Shown: positions 28,371 through 38,305, numbered from the stretch's first letter. The stretch: DNA of 64,000 nucleotides from Paenibacillus doosanensis (GCF_025060755.1 NZ_JANYUY010000001.1:1-64000), one strand, 5' to 3'. Program-made: numbers and translations. Notes: generated from the letters alone by a model not told the origin.

Positions 28371-29204
28371 ATGAGAATTGGATTCATAGGCACGGGCAGC
28401 ATGGGAAGCACACTCATCGAAGCATTCATCCAGTCCGGAGCTCTGAATCCGGATCGGATCATTGCGACGAATCGAACCATAAGCAAAGTGGAGCGCTTGG
28501 CGTCGGATTACCCGGGCCTTGAGGCAGCCGGGTCTAATATAGAGGTAGCGCAAAACTGCAGCATTTTATTTCTGTGCGTCAAGCCAACCGATTATAAAAA
28601 CGTCATCCATGATATCAAACCGGCGATTCGGCAGGAGCAAATCATCGTCTCCATTACGAGTCCCGTTCTCGTTCGCCATTTGGAGGAGCAGCTTCCGGGC
28701 AAAATAGCCAAAGTAATTCCGAGCATAACCAACTATGTGTTCAGCGGAGCCACTCTATGCATTTACGGCGACAGGCTGGAATTCGAAGACAAGGAGCTGC
28801 TCGAAAATCTGCTGTCCCATATTAGCGCCCCCATCCAGGTTTCAGAGGAACACACGCGGATTTCTTCGGACCTATCGAGCTGCGGACCGGCCTTCCTCGC
28901 TTTTTTCGTACAGAAATTTATTCAAGCCGCCGTCGAAGAAACGGGCATCTCCGAAGCCGAGGCGACGCAGCTCGCAAGCGAGATGGTGCTCGGTACAGGC
29001 AAGCTGCTGACTACAGGAGGCTTTACTCCCGCTTCGCTGCAAAAAAAAGTATCCGTTCCCGGAGGCATTACCGCCGAAGGACTCCGTATGATGGAAAAAG
29101 AGTTGTGCGGAATGTTTAATAACCTTGTCCGCACAACTCATGCCAAATATGAAGAAGATCTGGAAAAGGTGGAAGCCCTGTTTAAAGATATCAAGGACGA
29201 TTAA
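28371..29204 (+). CDS. comER: Late competence protein ComER (pyrroline-5-carboxylate reductase-like)
   Basis: A 277-residue NAD(P)-binding protein of the ProC family. It opens MRIGFIGTGSMGSTLIEAF with the GxGxMG Rossmann motif, continues with ILFLCVKPTDYKNVI, and has the ProC-type C-terminal helices (SSCGPAFLAFFVQKFIQAAVEE, VLGTGKLLTTGGFTPASLQKKVSVPGG). Divergent placement opposite comEA identifies it as ComER, whose role in competence and biofilm formation is regulatory or metabolic and not well defined. AGGGGGGATCGTC precedes the ATG. Confidence 0.93.
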   Translation: MRIGFIGTGSMGSTLIEAFIQSGALNPDRIIATNRTISKVERLASDYPGLEAAGSNIEVAQNCSILFLCVKPTDYKNVIHDIKPAIRQEQIIVSITSPVLVRHLEEQLPGKIAKVIPSITNYVFSGATLCIYGDRLEFEDKELLENLLSHISAPIQVSEEHTRISSDLSSCGPAFLAFFVQKFIQAAVEETGISEAEATQLASEMVLGTGKLLTTGGFTPASLQKKVSVPGGITAEGLRMMEKELCGMFNNLVRTTHAKYEEDLEKVEALFKDIKDD

Positions 29205-29303
29205 ACGCGATGCTTTCACGCTTTTCCCTCTATGAACCGCCTGCTTTCAAGCAGTGCGGTTATTTTTTAGTATTGGACGCCAAGCCCGCGTCCCCCAATC
29301 CAG

Positions 29304-31754
29304 TTACCCTACGACGATATTAACCAGCTTACCTTTTACCGCAATCACTTTACGGATGGTCTTGCTGTTCATCGCTTCCTGCACTTTGGAAAGCCCTGTC
29401 GCAAGCTCCTGCATCTGCGCCTCGTTCGCATCCTTGGATACCATGACGCGTTCCACGATTTTGCCGTTCACCTGCACTACGATTTCAATCTCGTTATCGA
29501 CAGTCCACGCCTCGTCGTATTCCGGCCAAACGGCATATGTGATCGATTCGGTATGGCCCAGCTTCTCCCACAGCTCTTCAGCCAAGTGAGGTGCAATCGG
29601 GGACAGCATTTGCGTGAAATGCTCCATCGCTTGCTTAGGAAGACGATCGGTTTTGTAAGCTTCATTGACGAAAATCATCAGCTGGCTGATTGCCGTATTG
29701 AAGCGAAGCGCATCGAAATCTTCCGTAATCTTCTTGATCGTACGGTGCCATGTGCGTTTGAACGAGTCGCTGCCCAGCGTTTCATCCGCGCTGATTTTGG
29801 ACGAAAGCTGTCCGTTCTCTCCGATGAACAGACGCCAGATCCGGCTCAGGAAACGGAACGAGCCTTCTACGCCGTTCACATTCCAAGGTTTCGTCGCCTC
29901 CAGCGGCCCCATAAACATTTCGTACATGCGCAGCGTGTCGGCGCCGAACTCGTTCACGATCTCATCCGGATTGATGACGTTGCCGCGGGATTTACTCATT
30001 TTCTCGTTGTTTTCACCTAGAATCATGCCTTGGTTAACCAGCTTATAGAACGGCTCCTTCGTCGATACGACGCCCAGATCGTACAGCACCTTATGCCAGA
30101 AGCGAGCGTACAGCAGATGAAGCACCGCATGCTCGGCGCCGCCGATGTACAGATCGACAGGCAGCCATTTTTGCTGCAGCTCCGGCGAACACAGCTCCTT
30201 GTCGTTCTTCGGGTCGATGAAGCGCAAGTAATACCAGCAGCTGCCTGCCCACTGAGGCATCGTGTTCGTTTCGCGGCGTGCCTTCAAGCCCGTTTCCGGA
30301 TCGACGGTCTCCACCCATTCGGTCACGTTGGCCAGCGGAGACTCGCCCGTTCCGGAAGGAGCGATTTGCTCAACGTCCGGCAGCAGCAGCGGAAGCTGAT
30401 CCTCAGGCACGGTTTTCATCGTTCCGTCTTCCAGGTGAAGAATCGGGATCGGCTCGCCCCAATAACGCTGACGGCTGAACAGCCAATCGCGCAGACGATA
30501 GGTCACTTTGCCCTGTCCTTTGCCGCTTTGTTCCAGCCACTCGATCATAGCCGCAATCGCCTGCTCGTTGTTAAGTCCGTTCAGCTGCTCGGAATTGACA
30601 TGCTCGCCGTCGCCGGCATAAGCTTCCTTCGTCACGTCGCCGCCTTGGACCACCTCGATGATCGGCAGGCCGAACTGCTTGGCGAATTCCCAGTCGCGCT
30701 GGTCATGACCCGGCACCGCCATAATCGCTCCGGTACCGTAACCTGCAAGCACGTAATCGGCGATCCAGATCGGCGTTTTTTTGCCATTCACCGGATTGAT
30801 CGCATAAGCGCCCGTGAATACTCCGGTCTTCTCTTTGGCCAGGTCGGTACGCTCCAGATCGCTCTTGCGCGCCGCCTTCTCCTGATATTCCTTCACCGCA
30901 TTCGCTTGCTCCGCGGTCGTAATGCGCTCCACCAGCTCATGCTCGGGAGCCATGACGCAGTATGTCGCCCCGAACAGCGTATCCGGACGCGTCGTGAACA
31001 CCTTCAAGTCGGCTTCCGCGTGGCCTTCGATGGCGAACGTCACTTCCGCTCCCTTCGATTTGCCGATCCAGTTGCGCTGCATATCTTTAATCGATTCGGA
31101 CCAGTCAAGCTCCTCCAGATCTTCCAGCAGGCGCTCCGCGTATTCGGTAATCTTCAGCACCCATTGACGCATCGGCTTACGGATAACCGGATGGCCGCCG
31201 CGTTCGCTCAGACCGTCGATCACTTCTTCGTTAGCCAGCACCGTTCCGAGCGCAGGACACCAGTTGACGGGCACTTCGTCTACGTAAGCGAGCCCTTTTT
31301 TATACAGCTGGATAAAAATCCATTGCGTCCATTTATAGTACTCCGGATCGGTCGTGCTGATCTCGCGGTCCCAGTCGTACGAGAAACCGAGCGATTTGAT
31401 CTGCCGGCGGAAATTGTTGATGTTCTTGATCGTAATGTCGCGGGGATGCTGTCCCGTATCGAGAGCGTGCTGCTCGGCAGGCAAGCCGAAGGCGTCCCAG
31501 CCCATCGGATGAAGCACGTTATAGCCGCGCATCCGCTTGTAGCGGGATACGATGTCCGTAGCGGTGTAGCCTTCCGGGTGGCCTACGTGAAGACCTGCTC
31601 CGGACGGATACGGGAACATATCCAGCGCATAAAATTTGGGCTTGCTGTCGTCGTCAAGCACTTTGAACGTTTTGTTCCGTTCCCAATGCCCCTGCCATTT
31701 CGGTTCTACAACCAGCGGGTTATACCCCTGCTGTTCCTTTACTTCCTGTGTCAT
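29304..31754 (-). CDS. leuS: Leucyl-tRNA synthetase
   Basis: Class I synthetase of 816 residues. Visible are the HIGH-type motif [16 protein letters not shown] (about 49-64), the editing domain (about 220-400), KMSKS in [14 protein letters not shown], and the anticodon-binding and C-terminal domains. The length fits bacterial LeuRS. It is preceded by a T-box leader with a CUC leucine specifier, so expression should rise when uncharged leucyl-tRNA accumulates. It converges with comER. Confidence 0.98.
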   Translation of the reverse strand: MTQEVKEQQGYNPLVVEPKWQGHWERNKTFKVLDDDSKPKFYALDMFPYPSGAGLHVGHPEGYTATDIVSRYKRMRGYNVLHPMGWDAFGLPAEQHALDTGQHPRDITIKNINNFRRQIKSLGFSYDWDREISTTDPEYYKWTQWIFIQLYKKGLAYVDEVPVNWCPALGTVLANEEVIDGLSERGGHPVIRKPMRQWVLKITEYAERLLEDLEELDWSESIKDMQRNWIGKSKGAEVTFAIEGHAEADLKVFTTRPDTLFGATYCVMAPEHELVERITTAEQANAVKEYQEKAARKSDLERTDLAKEKTGVFTGAYAINPVNGKKTPIWIADYVLAGYGTGAIMAVPGHDQRDWEFAKQFGLPIIEVVQGGDVTKEAYAGDGEHVNSEQLNGLNNEQAIAAMIEWLEQSGKGQGKVTYRLRDWLFSRQRYWGEPIPILHLEDGTMKTVPEDQLPLLLPDVEQIAPSGTGESPLANVTEWVETVDPETGLKARRETNTMPQWAGSCWYYLRFIDPKNDKELCSPELQQKWLPVDLYIGGAEHAVLHLLYARFWHKVLYDLGVVSTKEPFYKLVNQGMILGENNEKMSKSRGNVINPDEIVNEFGADTLRMYEMFMGPLEATKPWNVNGVEGSFRFLSRIWRLFIGENGQLSSKISADETLGSDSFKRTWHRTIKKITEDFDALRFNTAISQLMIFVNEAYKTDRLPKQAMEHFTQMLSPIAPHLAEELWEKLGHTESITYAVWPEYDEAWTVDNEIEIVVQVNGKIVERVMVSKDANEAQMQELATGLSKVQEAMNSKTIRKVIAVKGKLVNIVVG

Positions 31755-31825
31755 ACGATTGTGCCCCTTTCACCCATTCAAACTTCAACTCATTTGCATG
31801 TGGTTTCATAAATGCTTGAAAAAAT

Positions 31826-32133
31826 ACAAAAGCCTCTCATCGCTAGCGCAACGCTAGGGACGAGAGGCGTGCTTCCCGTGGTACCACCCTAGTTAACAGC
31901 GGGCATGCTTTACCCGTGTTCACTCTTCCCCTTAACGCGAGGGCGACGATCAGGCTAAGTTCTGATGCCGGTAAACGAGGCCTTGGACAAGCCGCCGCAC
32001 CGGTAACGAATTTCACCTTCTGGCTCCAAGGCGAGTTCGCTCCTATCATCTGCCAGCTTCCACCAAACCGCTGGCTCTCTGCAAGACGATGCGCAAGAGC
32101 TACTATTCCTTATCACAGCCGCAATATACATAT
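31826..32133 (-). promoter_or_regulatory. T-box riboswitch of leuS (leucine specifier CUC)
   Basis: On the minus strand the leader ends in the T-box core GGTGGTACCACG (31878-31889), followed by a terminator (GCCTCTC/GAGAGGC arms at 31862-31868 and 31832-31838, with an inner CTAGCG stem and TTTT). Stem I contains AGAGAG and the specifier context GAACTCGCC; the CTC codon (32033-32035) reads leucine. The arrangement matches a classical transcriptional T-box that senses uncharged tRNA-Leu. Confidence 0.93.
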
Positions 32134-32139
32134 AAGGCG

Positions 32140-32169
32140 ATTATATGCAAAAAACGGCAGCGATGTCAA
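32140..32169 (-). promoter_or_regulatory. SigA promoter of the leuS leader
   Basis: TTGACA (32164-32169) and TATAAT (32140-32145), both perfect, are spaced by 18 bases on the minus strand, just upstream of T-box stem I. Confidence 0.85.
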
Positions 32170-32383
32170 GTCCATAGGCCGTCTGAATACGCTTTAGGCT
32201 CTTCGCCGCCGCCCGCACCTGAACATACGGATTAGCTTTCACATAAAATGGAAAAGCTAGAAATACACAAGCGACGCCGGGCGATTGACGGACTTGCCCT
32301 TAAGAAGCGATTCGTCCGCTTCGCTCGCATCCAAGCCGGAGCATTGCTTGCCGCACATTCATCCGATTCGAGGTGTACGTCCC

Positions 32384-32470
32384 ATGACAGGCATCGTTAA
32401 CGGCATTGCGCTCGCCCTCCCCTTATGGGGAATTATATTCGCGATCGTGAAGCTGATCATAAATATGTAG
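32384..32470 (+). CDS. Possible 28-residue membrane peptide
   Basis: An ATG at 32384 with GAGGTG eight bases upstream opens a 28-codon frame whose product is one hydrophobic helix (GIALALPLWGIIFAIVKLIIN). Nothing else in the 32.2-32.5 kb gap looks coding. A real small membrane protein is possible, but the only support is the ribosome binding site and the even hydrophobicity. Confidence 0.3.
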   Translation: MTGIVNGIALALPLWGIIFAIVKLIINM

Positions 32471-32506
32471 CTTATGCACGCGTCGCAAATCTTCGTGACG
32501 CCCCTG

Positions 32507-33301
32507 CTACTTCCGCGCCACGAAGAACGCTCTTTGCGTCGTCTCCGTGACCGATTTCCATAAGAAATCCGCATAGCAATCGACTTCCTTGAACCCGGCG
32601 GAAAGCAGCTGCCGCTTCAGCCAGTCCAGCGGGTACGCCCTCTGCACGTGAACCTCGTCCACCCGGCGAAAGCGTTCCTCCCCGGCGGCTTGCCGAGCTT
32701 GATCCGCTCCTGCCGCCTCCTGCACGAAGATCGTCAGAGCATGCTCGATTTCACAGCGTTCTTCGTCCAGCTCGCTGGTCCAAATATAGGCGATATCGTC
32801 TTCATTCAGGAAAAACGGCTGTTCCTCCGCATAAGCCTCCAGCTGGTAAGGCGTATGGACGTCGAACACGAACAAGCCGCCGTCCTTGAGCCCTGCGTAT
32901 GCGCTGGCGAATGCCTCCGTTATGTCTTGCTCTTCAAGCAAATAATTCAGACAATCGCATAACGAAATGACCGCATCGACCGGCTTCAGCAAGCTCCAGT
33001 CCCGCATATCCTGCTGCAGCCAGGTCACTTCGCCCTTGCCGGAAAACGGCCGCTCCCGCTGCGCTTCAGCCGCTTTCTGCTGCGCGACGGCCAGCATGTC
33101 TTCGGACAAGTCGATGCCGTATACCGCGTACCCCTGCCGGGCTAGCGGAATCGCGATGCTGCCGGTACCGCAGCCCAGATCGGCGATTTCCTGCGGATGC
33201 CCGTACTTGTCCCAGCAGCGGCCCAGGAAATCGAGCCATTGCGGATAAGGCATTTCTTCCATCAATCGGTCATAATGGTACGCAAACAATTCATAGGCCA
33301 C
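32507..33301 (-). CDS. yqeM: SAM-dependent methyltransferase YqeM
   Basis: A 264-residue class I methyltransferase. The N-terminus reads AYELFAYHYDRLMEEMPYPQW, typical of YqeM, followed by motif I IADLGCGTGSIAIPLA (about 40-55), YGIDLSEDMLAVAQQKA and the acidic loop VDAVISLCDCLNYLL. The substrate is unknown. The GTG at 33301 gives the family-like N-terminus; the longer frame begins with an ATG whose AAAGGG is too close. It lies downstream of the CvfB and RsfS genes, the same neighbourhood as in B. subtilis. Confidence 0.85.
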   Translation of the reverse strand: MAYELFAYHYDRLMEEMPYPQWLDFLGRCWDKYGHPQEIADLGCGTGSIAIPLARQGYAVYGIDLSEDMLAVAQQKAAEAQRERPFSGKGEVTWLQQDMRDWSLLKPVDAVISLCDCLNYLLEEQDITEAFASAYAGLKDGGLFVFDVHTPYQLEAYAEEQPFFLNEDDIAYIWTSELDEERCEIEHALTIFVQEAAGADQARQAAGEERFRRVDEVHVQRAYPLDWLKRQLLSAGFKEVDCYADFLWKSVTETTQRAFFVARK

Positions 33302-33415
33302 GGCTATCAACATCCCTTTATGTAAAATGCAAAAACCGGCATTCCCGTCCTTCTCCGCCATTCCTCCTAGGTGGCAAAAAAGTCCCGGGATTGCCGGCAG
33401 CAGCAGCGTCTTCCG

Positions 33416-34315
33416 TTATTCCCCGGTCTGCTGGTCTTGTTCCTGCTTCAAGTGCGTCCAGCTTCCTTGCTGGTACACCAAGCCTTCCTTCATCAGCTTG
33501 CCGATCGCCCGTTTGAAAGCCGATTTGCTGATCTTAAACCGTTGAAAAATAAGGTCGGCCGGGGTTTCATCGGAATACGGCATCGACCCGTTAGGGCGTT
33601 CCTTCAGAAATTGAAGCAGCCGCTCCGCATCCTCGTCGCGCCCTACTTCCTTAGGCGCCCGCATCGTGCAGTTCACTTTACCGTCGTCGCGAACATAGCT
33701 GACTCGCACCTCGACCTGCTCGCCGAGACGAAGCAGCCTCGTCCGTTCCGAGGCGTGAATCATCCCGATCGCCCCGAATCCCAGCACGCCGCCCTCGCAC
33801 ACGACGAAGGTGCCGATCTGAAGCGTCTTGTACACTCTGCCCTTAACCAAAGTGTTCTTCCAGCTCGTCGGAGCGTGAAAACATAGCGGCTGCAAGTCCG
33901 GCTCTCCGGCCAGCTTGGCCACCAGCCGCCCCTGCCGGTCATGAGCCAGCAGCACGAACACTTTGTCGCCGACCTGCGGTCTCAGCTCCGGCAGCTCGGG
34001 AAGCTCGCGGAACGGCAGCAGCAGATTGCGGCCGAGCCCCATCTCCAGGAAGCAGCCGAAGCGGCGGTGGATGTCGACGACCTCCAGCAGCGCCACTTCG
34101 CCGAGGCTGATGAGCGGAGTGCGCATCGTTGCCGCGAGCCGGTCTTCCGTATCGAAGAACAGGAATACGTCGACCTGCTGTCCGACGGCAACTTCCCCTT
34201 CGAGTTCACTGTAATGAAGCAGAACGTCCTGAGCCCCATCGGTCAAAAAATAACCGTGGGGCGATACTTCTCTCGCTACTTCAAGCTTAACCCGGGTTCC
34301 CGCTTCCAATCTCAT
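33416..34315 (-). CDS. cvfB: CvfB-like RNA-binding protein (S1 domains plus winged helix)
   Basis: A 299-residue protein of the CvfB/YitL family: N-terminal S1-like OB folds (about residues 5-70 and 72-130), a further S1 domain (about 150-220, KGRVYKTLQIGTFVV ... GFGAIGMIHASER), and a C-terminal winged helix (ADLIFQRFKISKSAFKRAIGKLMKEGLV). CvfB binds RNA and affects virulence gene expression in Staphylococcus; a post-transcriptional role is likely here. It overlaps the end of rsfS by four bases, so the two are cotranscribed and probably translationally coupled. Confidence 0.9.
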   Translation of the reverse strand: MRLEAGTRVKLEVAREVSPHGYFLTDGAQDVLLHYSELEGEVAVGQQVDVFLFFDTEDRLAATMRTPLISLGEVALLEVVDIHRRFGCFLEMGLGRNLLLPFRELPELPELRPQVGDKVFVLLAHDRQGRLVAKLAGEPDLQPLCFHAPTSWKNTLVKGRVYKTLQIGTFVVCEGGVLGFGAIGMIHASERTRLLRLGEQVEVRVSYVRDDGKVNCTMRAPKEVGRDEDAERLLQFLKERPNGSMPYSDETPADLIFQRFKISKSAFKRAIGKLMKEGLVYQQGSWTHLKQEQDQQTGE

Positions 34316-34659
34316 ACTTGTTCAACCACTTTCGCGTCGGACCACAGCCGTTCGATATTGTAATACTCCCGGTCATCGCGGTGGAATACGTGAGCCACGA
34401 CATCGCCCATATCGACAAGCACCCAGCGTGCCGTATCCATTCCTTCCATACCGCGCAAGCGCGCGCCCTTCTCCTCGGCCTTTTTGCGAATTTCGGTTGC
34501 GATCGCTTGCACCTGCGTCTCCGAGTTGCCGTGACAAATGACGAAATAATCGGCAATCAAAGAGATCCCCTGCAGATTCAAAGTCACCACGTTCATCGCT
34601 TTCTTGTCGTCAGCCGCTTCTACTACAAGGGCCATCAGTTGTTCCGGGGTTATGCTCAT
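34312..34659 (-). CDS. rsfS: Ribosome silencing factor RsfS
   Basis: A 115-residue factor that binds ribosomal protein L14 and prevents subunit joining in slow growth. The family sequence is clear: ADDKKAMNVVTLNLQGISLIADYFVICHGNS, then GMEGMDTARWVLVDMGDVVAHVFHRDDREYYNIERLW. B. subtilis YqeL is the orthologue. It lies downstream of yqeK and overlaps the CvfB gene. Confidence 0.97.
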   Translation of the reverse strand: MSITPEQLMALVVEAADDKKAMNVVTLNLQGISLIADYFVICHGNSETQVQAIATEIRKKAEEKGARLRGMEGMDTARWVLVDMGDVVAHVFHRDDREYYNIERLWSDAKVVEQV

Positions 34660-34737
34660 TCATGTTCCTCCTCTTTCTTTTTCACCGTTTCATCCTTCTA
34701 TTATACAATATCCGCCTAAGACGATATGGGTTCCGCT

Positions 34738-35304
34738 TTACCCGACGATTTCTTCGATCAGGCTGTTGCGCGCGATGACCGTCAGCGGATATACCTTTTT
34801 CCCTTTGTCCAGCAAAAACCGGATCGTGCCGTCAAAACCGGCAATGAGTGCCTTCTCTACACTATGTTCGGCGATTTCGCGGATATTATTCACGCCCGGA
34901 AAATCGCGCCCCGGCTCGATATAATCGGCCAAACAGACGACCTTCTCCAGCAGCGACATGCCCGCCCGGCCCGAGGTATGGTATCGTACGGCGTTCAATA
35001 TCTCCTCATCGTCGATCCCGTAATCACGCTTGGCTACGAAAGCGCCCGCGGCGGCATGCCACAGTTCCTTGTCGTAGTCCAGCAGATCGGCGGATAATCC
35101 GTTGTCGCGGATGACATCCTCCTGATCCTTGACCGGCCAATACTTGCATACATCGTGGAGAATCGCCGCCAAATAAGCCTTCTCCGGATCGCAGCCGTAC
35201 CTGCGCGCTAGCATGACCGCCGTCTCCATAACGCCGAGCGTATGCTCCCACCGTTTGGAAGGCATCTGGGCTTTGACCGATTCCATCAGCTGTTTACGAT
35301 CCAT
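34738..35304 (-). CDS. yqeK: HD-domain hydrolase YqeK (diadenosine tetraphosphatase)
   Basis: A 188-residue HD-superfamily phosphohydrolase. It has RWEHTLGVMETAVMLARRYG (metal His), ILHDVCKYWP (HD pair) and, later, HAAAGAFVAKRDYGIDDEEI and VRYHTSGRAGMSLLEKVVCLADYIEPGRDFPG. YqeK proteins hydrolyse Ap4A symmetrically to two ADP. The start overlaps the nadD stop by 11 bases, showing tight coupling. Confidence 0.93.
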   Translation of the reverse strand: MDRKQLMESVKAQMPSKRWEHTLGVMETAVMLARRYGCDPEKAYLAAILHDVCKYWPVKDQEDVIRDNGLSADLLDYDKELWHAAAGAFVAKRDYGIDDEEILNAVRYHTSGRAGMSLLEKVVCLADYIEPGRDFPGVNNIREIAEHSVEKALIAGFDGTIRFLLDKGKKVYPLTVIARNSLIEEIVG

Positions 35305-35881
35305 AGATACGGTTCACCTCAATATAATCATTTACGCTGTCCGGGACCATATACCGTACAGGCAGCCCCCGGCTCAGACGCTCGCGGATGTTTGTGGAGG
35401 ACAGCTCCATTAAGGGCATCTGCGCCATGACGAGCGCCTCGCGGACTTCTGCGGGCAGGCTGGAGATCTCCACGTCATAGCCGGGCCGCTGCAATCCGAT
35501 AAACGAAACGAGCTGCACCAGCTCGCCAATTTTATACCACTTGGGTAAATATTGCACCATATCCGCGCCGATAATGTAATAAAAATGAATGCCGGGATAT
35601 GTCTGCGTCAGCAGTTTGACCGTATCGATGCTGTAGGAGACTCCGCCTTTTTTCAGTTCCAGGTCGACCGGCTTAAAGCGCGGATTGCCTTCTACCGCCA
35701 AAGCGACCATCTCCCACCGCTGCCGCGCCGAAGCGCCGGGAGCCTCGCTCTTATGAGGAGGAACGTTCGTCGGCATAAACCATACTTCGTCCAGCTTCGC
35801 CTGCTCGCACGCGCTTTGGGCCGCTATCAAATGACCGGTATGAATCGGGTCGAAGGTTCCTCCCATGATCCCAACCTTCAT
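35294..35881 (-). CDS. nadD: Nicotinate-nucleotide adenylyltransferase
   Basis: Enzyme of NAD synthesis that joins nicotinate mononucleotide and ATP to deamido-NAD. The 195-residue chain has the nucleotidyltransferase start VGIMGGTFDPIHTGHLIAAQ (GxFxPxHxGH), VWFMPTNVPPHK, and the late SSTNIRERL (ISxTxxR-type) motif. It is embedded between yhbY and yqeK, the usual Bacillales order. Confidence 0.97.
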   Translation of the reverse strand: MKVGIMGGTFDPIHTGHLIAAQSACEQAKLDEVWFMPTNVPPHKSEAPGASARQRWEMVALAVEGNPRFKPVDLELKKGGVSYSIDTVKLLTQTYPGIHFYYIIGADMVQYLPKWYKIGELVQLVSFIGLQRPGYDVEISSLPAEVREALVMAQMPLMELSSTNIRERLSRGLPVRYMVPDSVNDYIEVNRIYGS

Positions 35882-35922
35882 AGCTACACCTCTTTCGCGA
35901 CAATTATCGGCCTCTCTCCCGG

Positions 35923-36216
35923 TCAGACCGGCAGCTCGATCTTCTTGTTGTCACGGGATTCCTTATACAGGACGATGATTTTGCCGATAACCTGCACAAG
36001 CTCGGCACCCGCTCCTTCGGCCAATTGCTGCGCCACTTCGCTGCGGTCCTCCATACAGTTGTTCAGCACGGTCACTTTAATCAGCTCGCGCACCTCCAGC
36101 GCTTCCTCGATATGGCGGATCAGGTGGTCGTTGACGCCGCCTTTGCCTACCTGGAAGATCGGATTCAAATGATGCGCCATTGAACGCAAATATCGTTTTT
36201 GTTTGCCTGTTAGCAT
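35923..36216 (-). CDS. yhbY: YhbY/YqeI CRM-domain RNA-binding protein
   Basis: A 97-residue protein comprising one CRM domain: LTGKQKRYLRSMAHHLNPIFQVGKGG with the GxxG-type loop, then VLNNCMEDRSEVAQQLAEGAGAELVQVIGKIIVLYK. It associates with pre-50S ribosomal particles in other bacteria. In B. subtilis the gene is yqeI. It fits a cluster otherwise rich in ribosome assembly factors (YqeH, RsfS). Confidence 0.95.
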   Translation of the reverse strand: MLTGKQKRYLRSMAHHLNPIFQVGKGGVNDHLIRHIEEALEVRELIKVTVLNNCMEDRSEVAQQLAEGAGAELVQVIGKIIVLYKESRDNKKIELPV

Positions 36217-36248
36217 GATGATTGCCTCTATTCTACTGTATTATTTCT

Positions 36249-37097
36249 TTAAACGAACGACTGCTCGACGACCCGGCGCATCGCCGCGATCGGCGCAGGC
36301 ACGCCGGTCCAATATTCAAATGCGTATGCGCCCTGATAAATAAACATGCCTAAGCCCGGATGAATTCGCGCCCCTCTGGCCTCCGCTTCGCGAAGAAACC
36401 TCGTGACAAGCGGGTTGTACACGGTATCGCTGACGACGACCCCGCTGCGGATCAGCGACGCGTCCATCGGCACGCTGTCTACGTTAGGATGCATCCCCGC
36501 CGGCGTAATGTTGACAATTAAGCTTACTTCGCCCGCCGCTTCGCCCGCCTGCTCCGAGGAGAGGCCGGTCGTTCCCGTGAACTCCGATAGCGAGGCGGCA
36601 AGATCGACCGCCTTCTCCGGATTGCGGTTAGCGATGTATATATGCTTTGCCCCCTCCTTCGCCAGCGCGTAGCCGACGCCGCGAGCCGCGCCTCCGGCCC
36701 CGAGAATGAGCACCTTCTTGCCGGAGAGCTCAATGCCGGTCTCTTCCTTCAGCGAACGGACGTAGCCGATGCCGTCGGTGTTGTAGCCCGTCAGCTTGCC
36801 GTTATCGTTGACGATCGTATTGACGGCCCCTATAACCCGGGCGCCTTCGTCAATCTCGTCCATGTAGTCCATCACTTCCACCTTGTGCGGAATCGTGACG
36901 TTGACGCCGCGGAACTGCAGCGCCCGAATACCTGCCACCGCATCCTTCAGCTGTCCCGGTAAAATATGAAACGCCGCGTAAGCAGCGTTGATTCCCGCTT
37001 CCTCAAAAGCACGGTTAAGCATAATCGGCGATTTGGAGTGACGAATCGGATCGCCGAAAACGCCGTACATAATCGTGTGACTGTCCAATTTCCCCAT
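36249..37097 (-). CDS. aroE: Shikimate dehydrogenase (NADP+)
   Basis: Reduces 3-dehydroshikimate to shikimate in aromatic amino acid synthesis. The 282-residue chain carries YGVFGDPIRHSKSPIMLNRAF (shikimate-binding SKS), GVNVTIPHKVEVMDYMDEID (catalytic Lys), NTDGIGYVRSL (Asp) and the Rossmann motif KVLILGAGGAARGVGYALA with NRNPEKAV. It occupies the aroD/aroE place in the yqe cluster, 32 bases before yhbY. Confidence 0.96.
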   Translation of the reverse strand: MGKLDSHTIMYGVFGDPIRHSKSPIMLNRAFEEAGINAAYAAFHILPGQLKDAVAGIRALQFRGVNVTIPHKVEVMDYMDEIDEGARVIGAVNTIVNDNGKLTGYNTDGIGYVRSLKEETGIELSGKKVLILGAGGAARGVGYALAKEGAKHIYIANRNPEKAVDLAASLSEFTGTTGLSSEQAGEAAGEVSLIVNITPAGMHPNVDSVPMDASLIRSGVVVSDTVYNPLVTRFLREAEARGARIHPGLGMFIYQGAYAFEYWTGVPAPIAAMRRVVEQSFV

Positions 37098-37176
37098 AGT
37101 TTCAACCCGCTCCCGCTTCCATATTGGCGTTGGCGCAAGCCGCTCGGCCGCGGACCGTGCGGCTTCCCGGCGCGCA

Positions 37177-38298
37177 TCAAATCATCGATTCCCTGACGGC
37201 GACCTTCACTCCGCGCGGCGCGTGAATGACCAGATCCGCTCCGGCATCGCTGTTCGCCTTCACCCAGCCAAGGCCCGAAATCGAAACGTCGTACAGCTTC
37301 CCTTTCGGAATCCGTACCGTATGCTTGACCAGCTTCGGCAGCAGCTCAAGCTCTTCCCGCGCCGGAGGAGCCAGCATCTCGCCTTTATGCTCCTCATACA
37401 GCTCATCGGCCCTCTCCAGCTTCGTCCGGTGCACGTTAAGCGCATTGGAGACGTAGAAGGTGAACGATTGCCGCGCTCCCTGCACGAAGTCGAACCGGGC
37501 CAGACTGCCGAAGAACAGCGTCTGCTGCTCGTTGAGCTGGAATACCAGCGGCTTGAGCGGCCGATCCGGCATCACTTTTTGCAAATCCCGCTTGCTGACA
37601 AGCTCCGTCAGCCGATGCTTGTACACAATGCCCGGCGTATCGATAACGAACGTGCCGTCGTCCAGCGGAATTTTGACCAGATCGAGCGTCGTGCCCGGGT
37701 ACTGGGAGGTTGTCAGCTCGGCATCGAGATCGCTGTAATCGCGGATCAGCCGGTTGATCAATGTCGATTTGCCGACATTCGTCGCCCCGACCACATAAAT
37801 ATCGCGGCCGTCCCGGTGCTTATCCAGCGCTTCGACGACACGCTCGAAGCCCATATTTTGCTTGGCCGAGCAAAGAACGACTTCGACGACCTTCAAACCG
37901 AATTCCTTCGCTTGTCTTTGGACCCAATTGACGATTTTATTGTAATTGGTCACTTTCGGCAGCAGGTCGATTTTGTTCACGGCGAGCACGACCGGATTAT
38001 TGCCGACAAAGCGCGGCAAGCCGCTGATCAGACTGCCCTCGAAATCGAAAATGTCGACGATGTTCACGACGAGCGACCGGGTGGTCCCTACATGGCTCAG
38101 CAGCTTCAGGAAATCGTCCTGATCCAGGGTGATGCCGGAAACTTCGTTATAGTTTTTAATGCGGAAGCAGCGCTGGCAAATGACCGGCGTCCGGCTAAGC
38201 GCTTGCTTCGGGACGTACCCGAGCGCGCTTTGGTCTTCCGTCTGAAGCTTGACTCCGCAGCCTGCGCAGGCCGCTTGGTCCAAATGGGTTTCTGTCAT
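37177..38298 (-). CDS. yqeH: Ribosome biogenesis GTPase YqeH
   Basis: Circularly permuted GTPase needed for 30S assembly. The 373-residue chain begins with a Cys4 zinc finger (CAGC ... CQRC, residues 11-41). The G motifs follow in permuted order: G4 AVNKIDLLPK, G5 near VVLCSAKQNMG, G1 GATNVGKSTLINRL, G2, then G3 DTPG in FVIDTPGIVYK. The C-terminal half is YqeH-specific. It follows yqeG by eight bases on the same strand. Confidence 0.97.
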   Translation of the reverse strand: MTETHLDQAACAGCGVKLQTEDQSALGYVPKQALSRTPVICQRCFRIKNYNEVSGITLDQDDFLKLLSHVGTTRSLVVNIVDIFDFEGSLISGLPRFVGNNPVVLAVNKIDLLPKVTNYNKIVNWVQRQAKEFGLKVVEVVLCSAKQNMGFERVVEALDKHRDGRDIYVVGATNVGKSTLINRLIRDYSDLDAELTTSQYPGTTLDLVKIPLDDGTFVIDTPGIVYKHRLTELVSKRDLQKVMPDRPLKPLVFQLNEQQTLFFGSLARFDFVQGARQSFTFYVSNALNVHRTKLERADELYEEHKGEMLAPPAREELELLPKLVKHTVRIPKGKLYDVSISGLGWVKANSDAGADLVIHAPRGVKVAVRESMI

Positions 38299-38305
38299 GG
38301 TGTAC

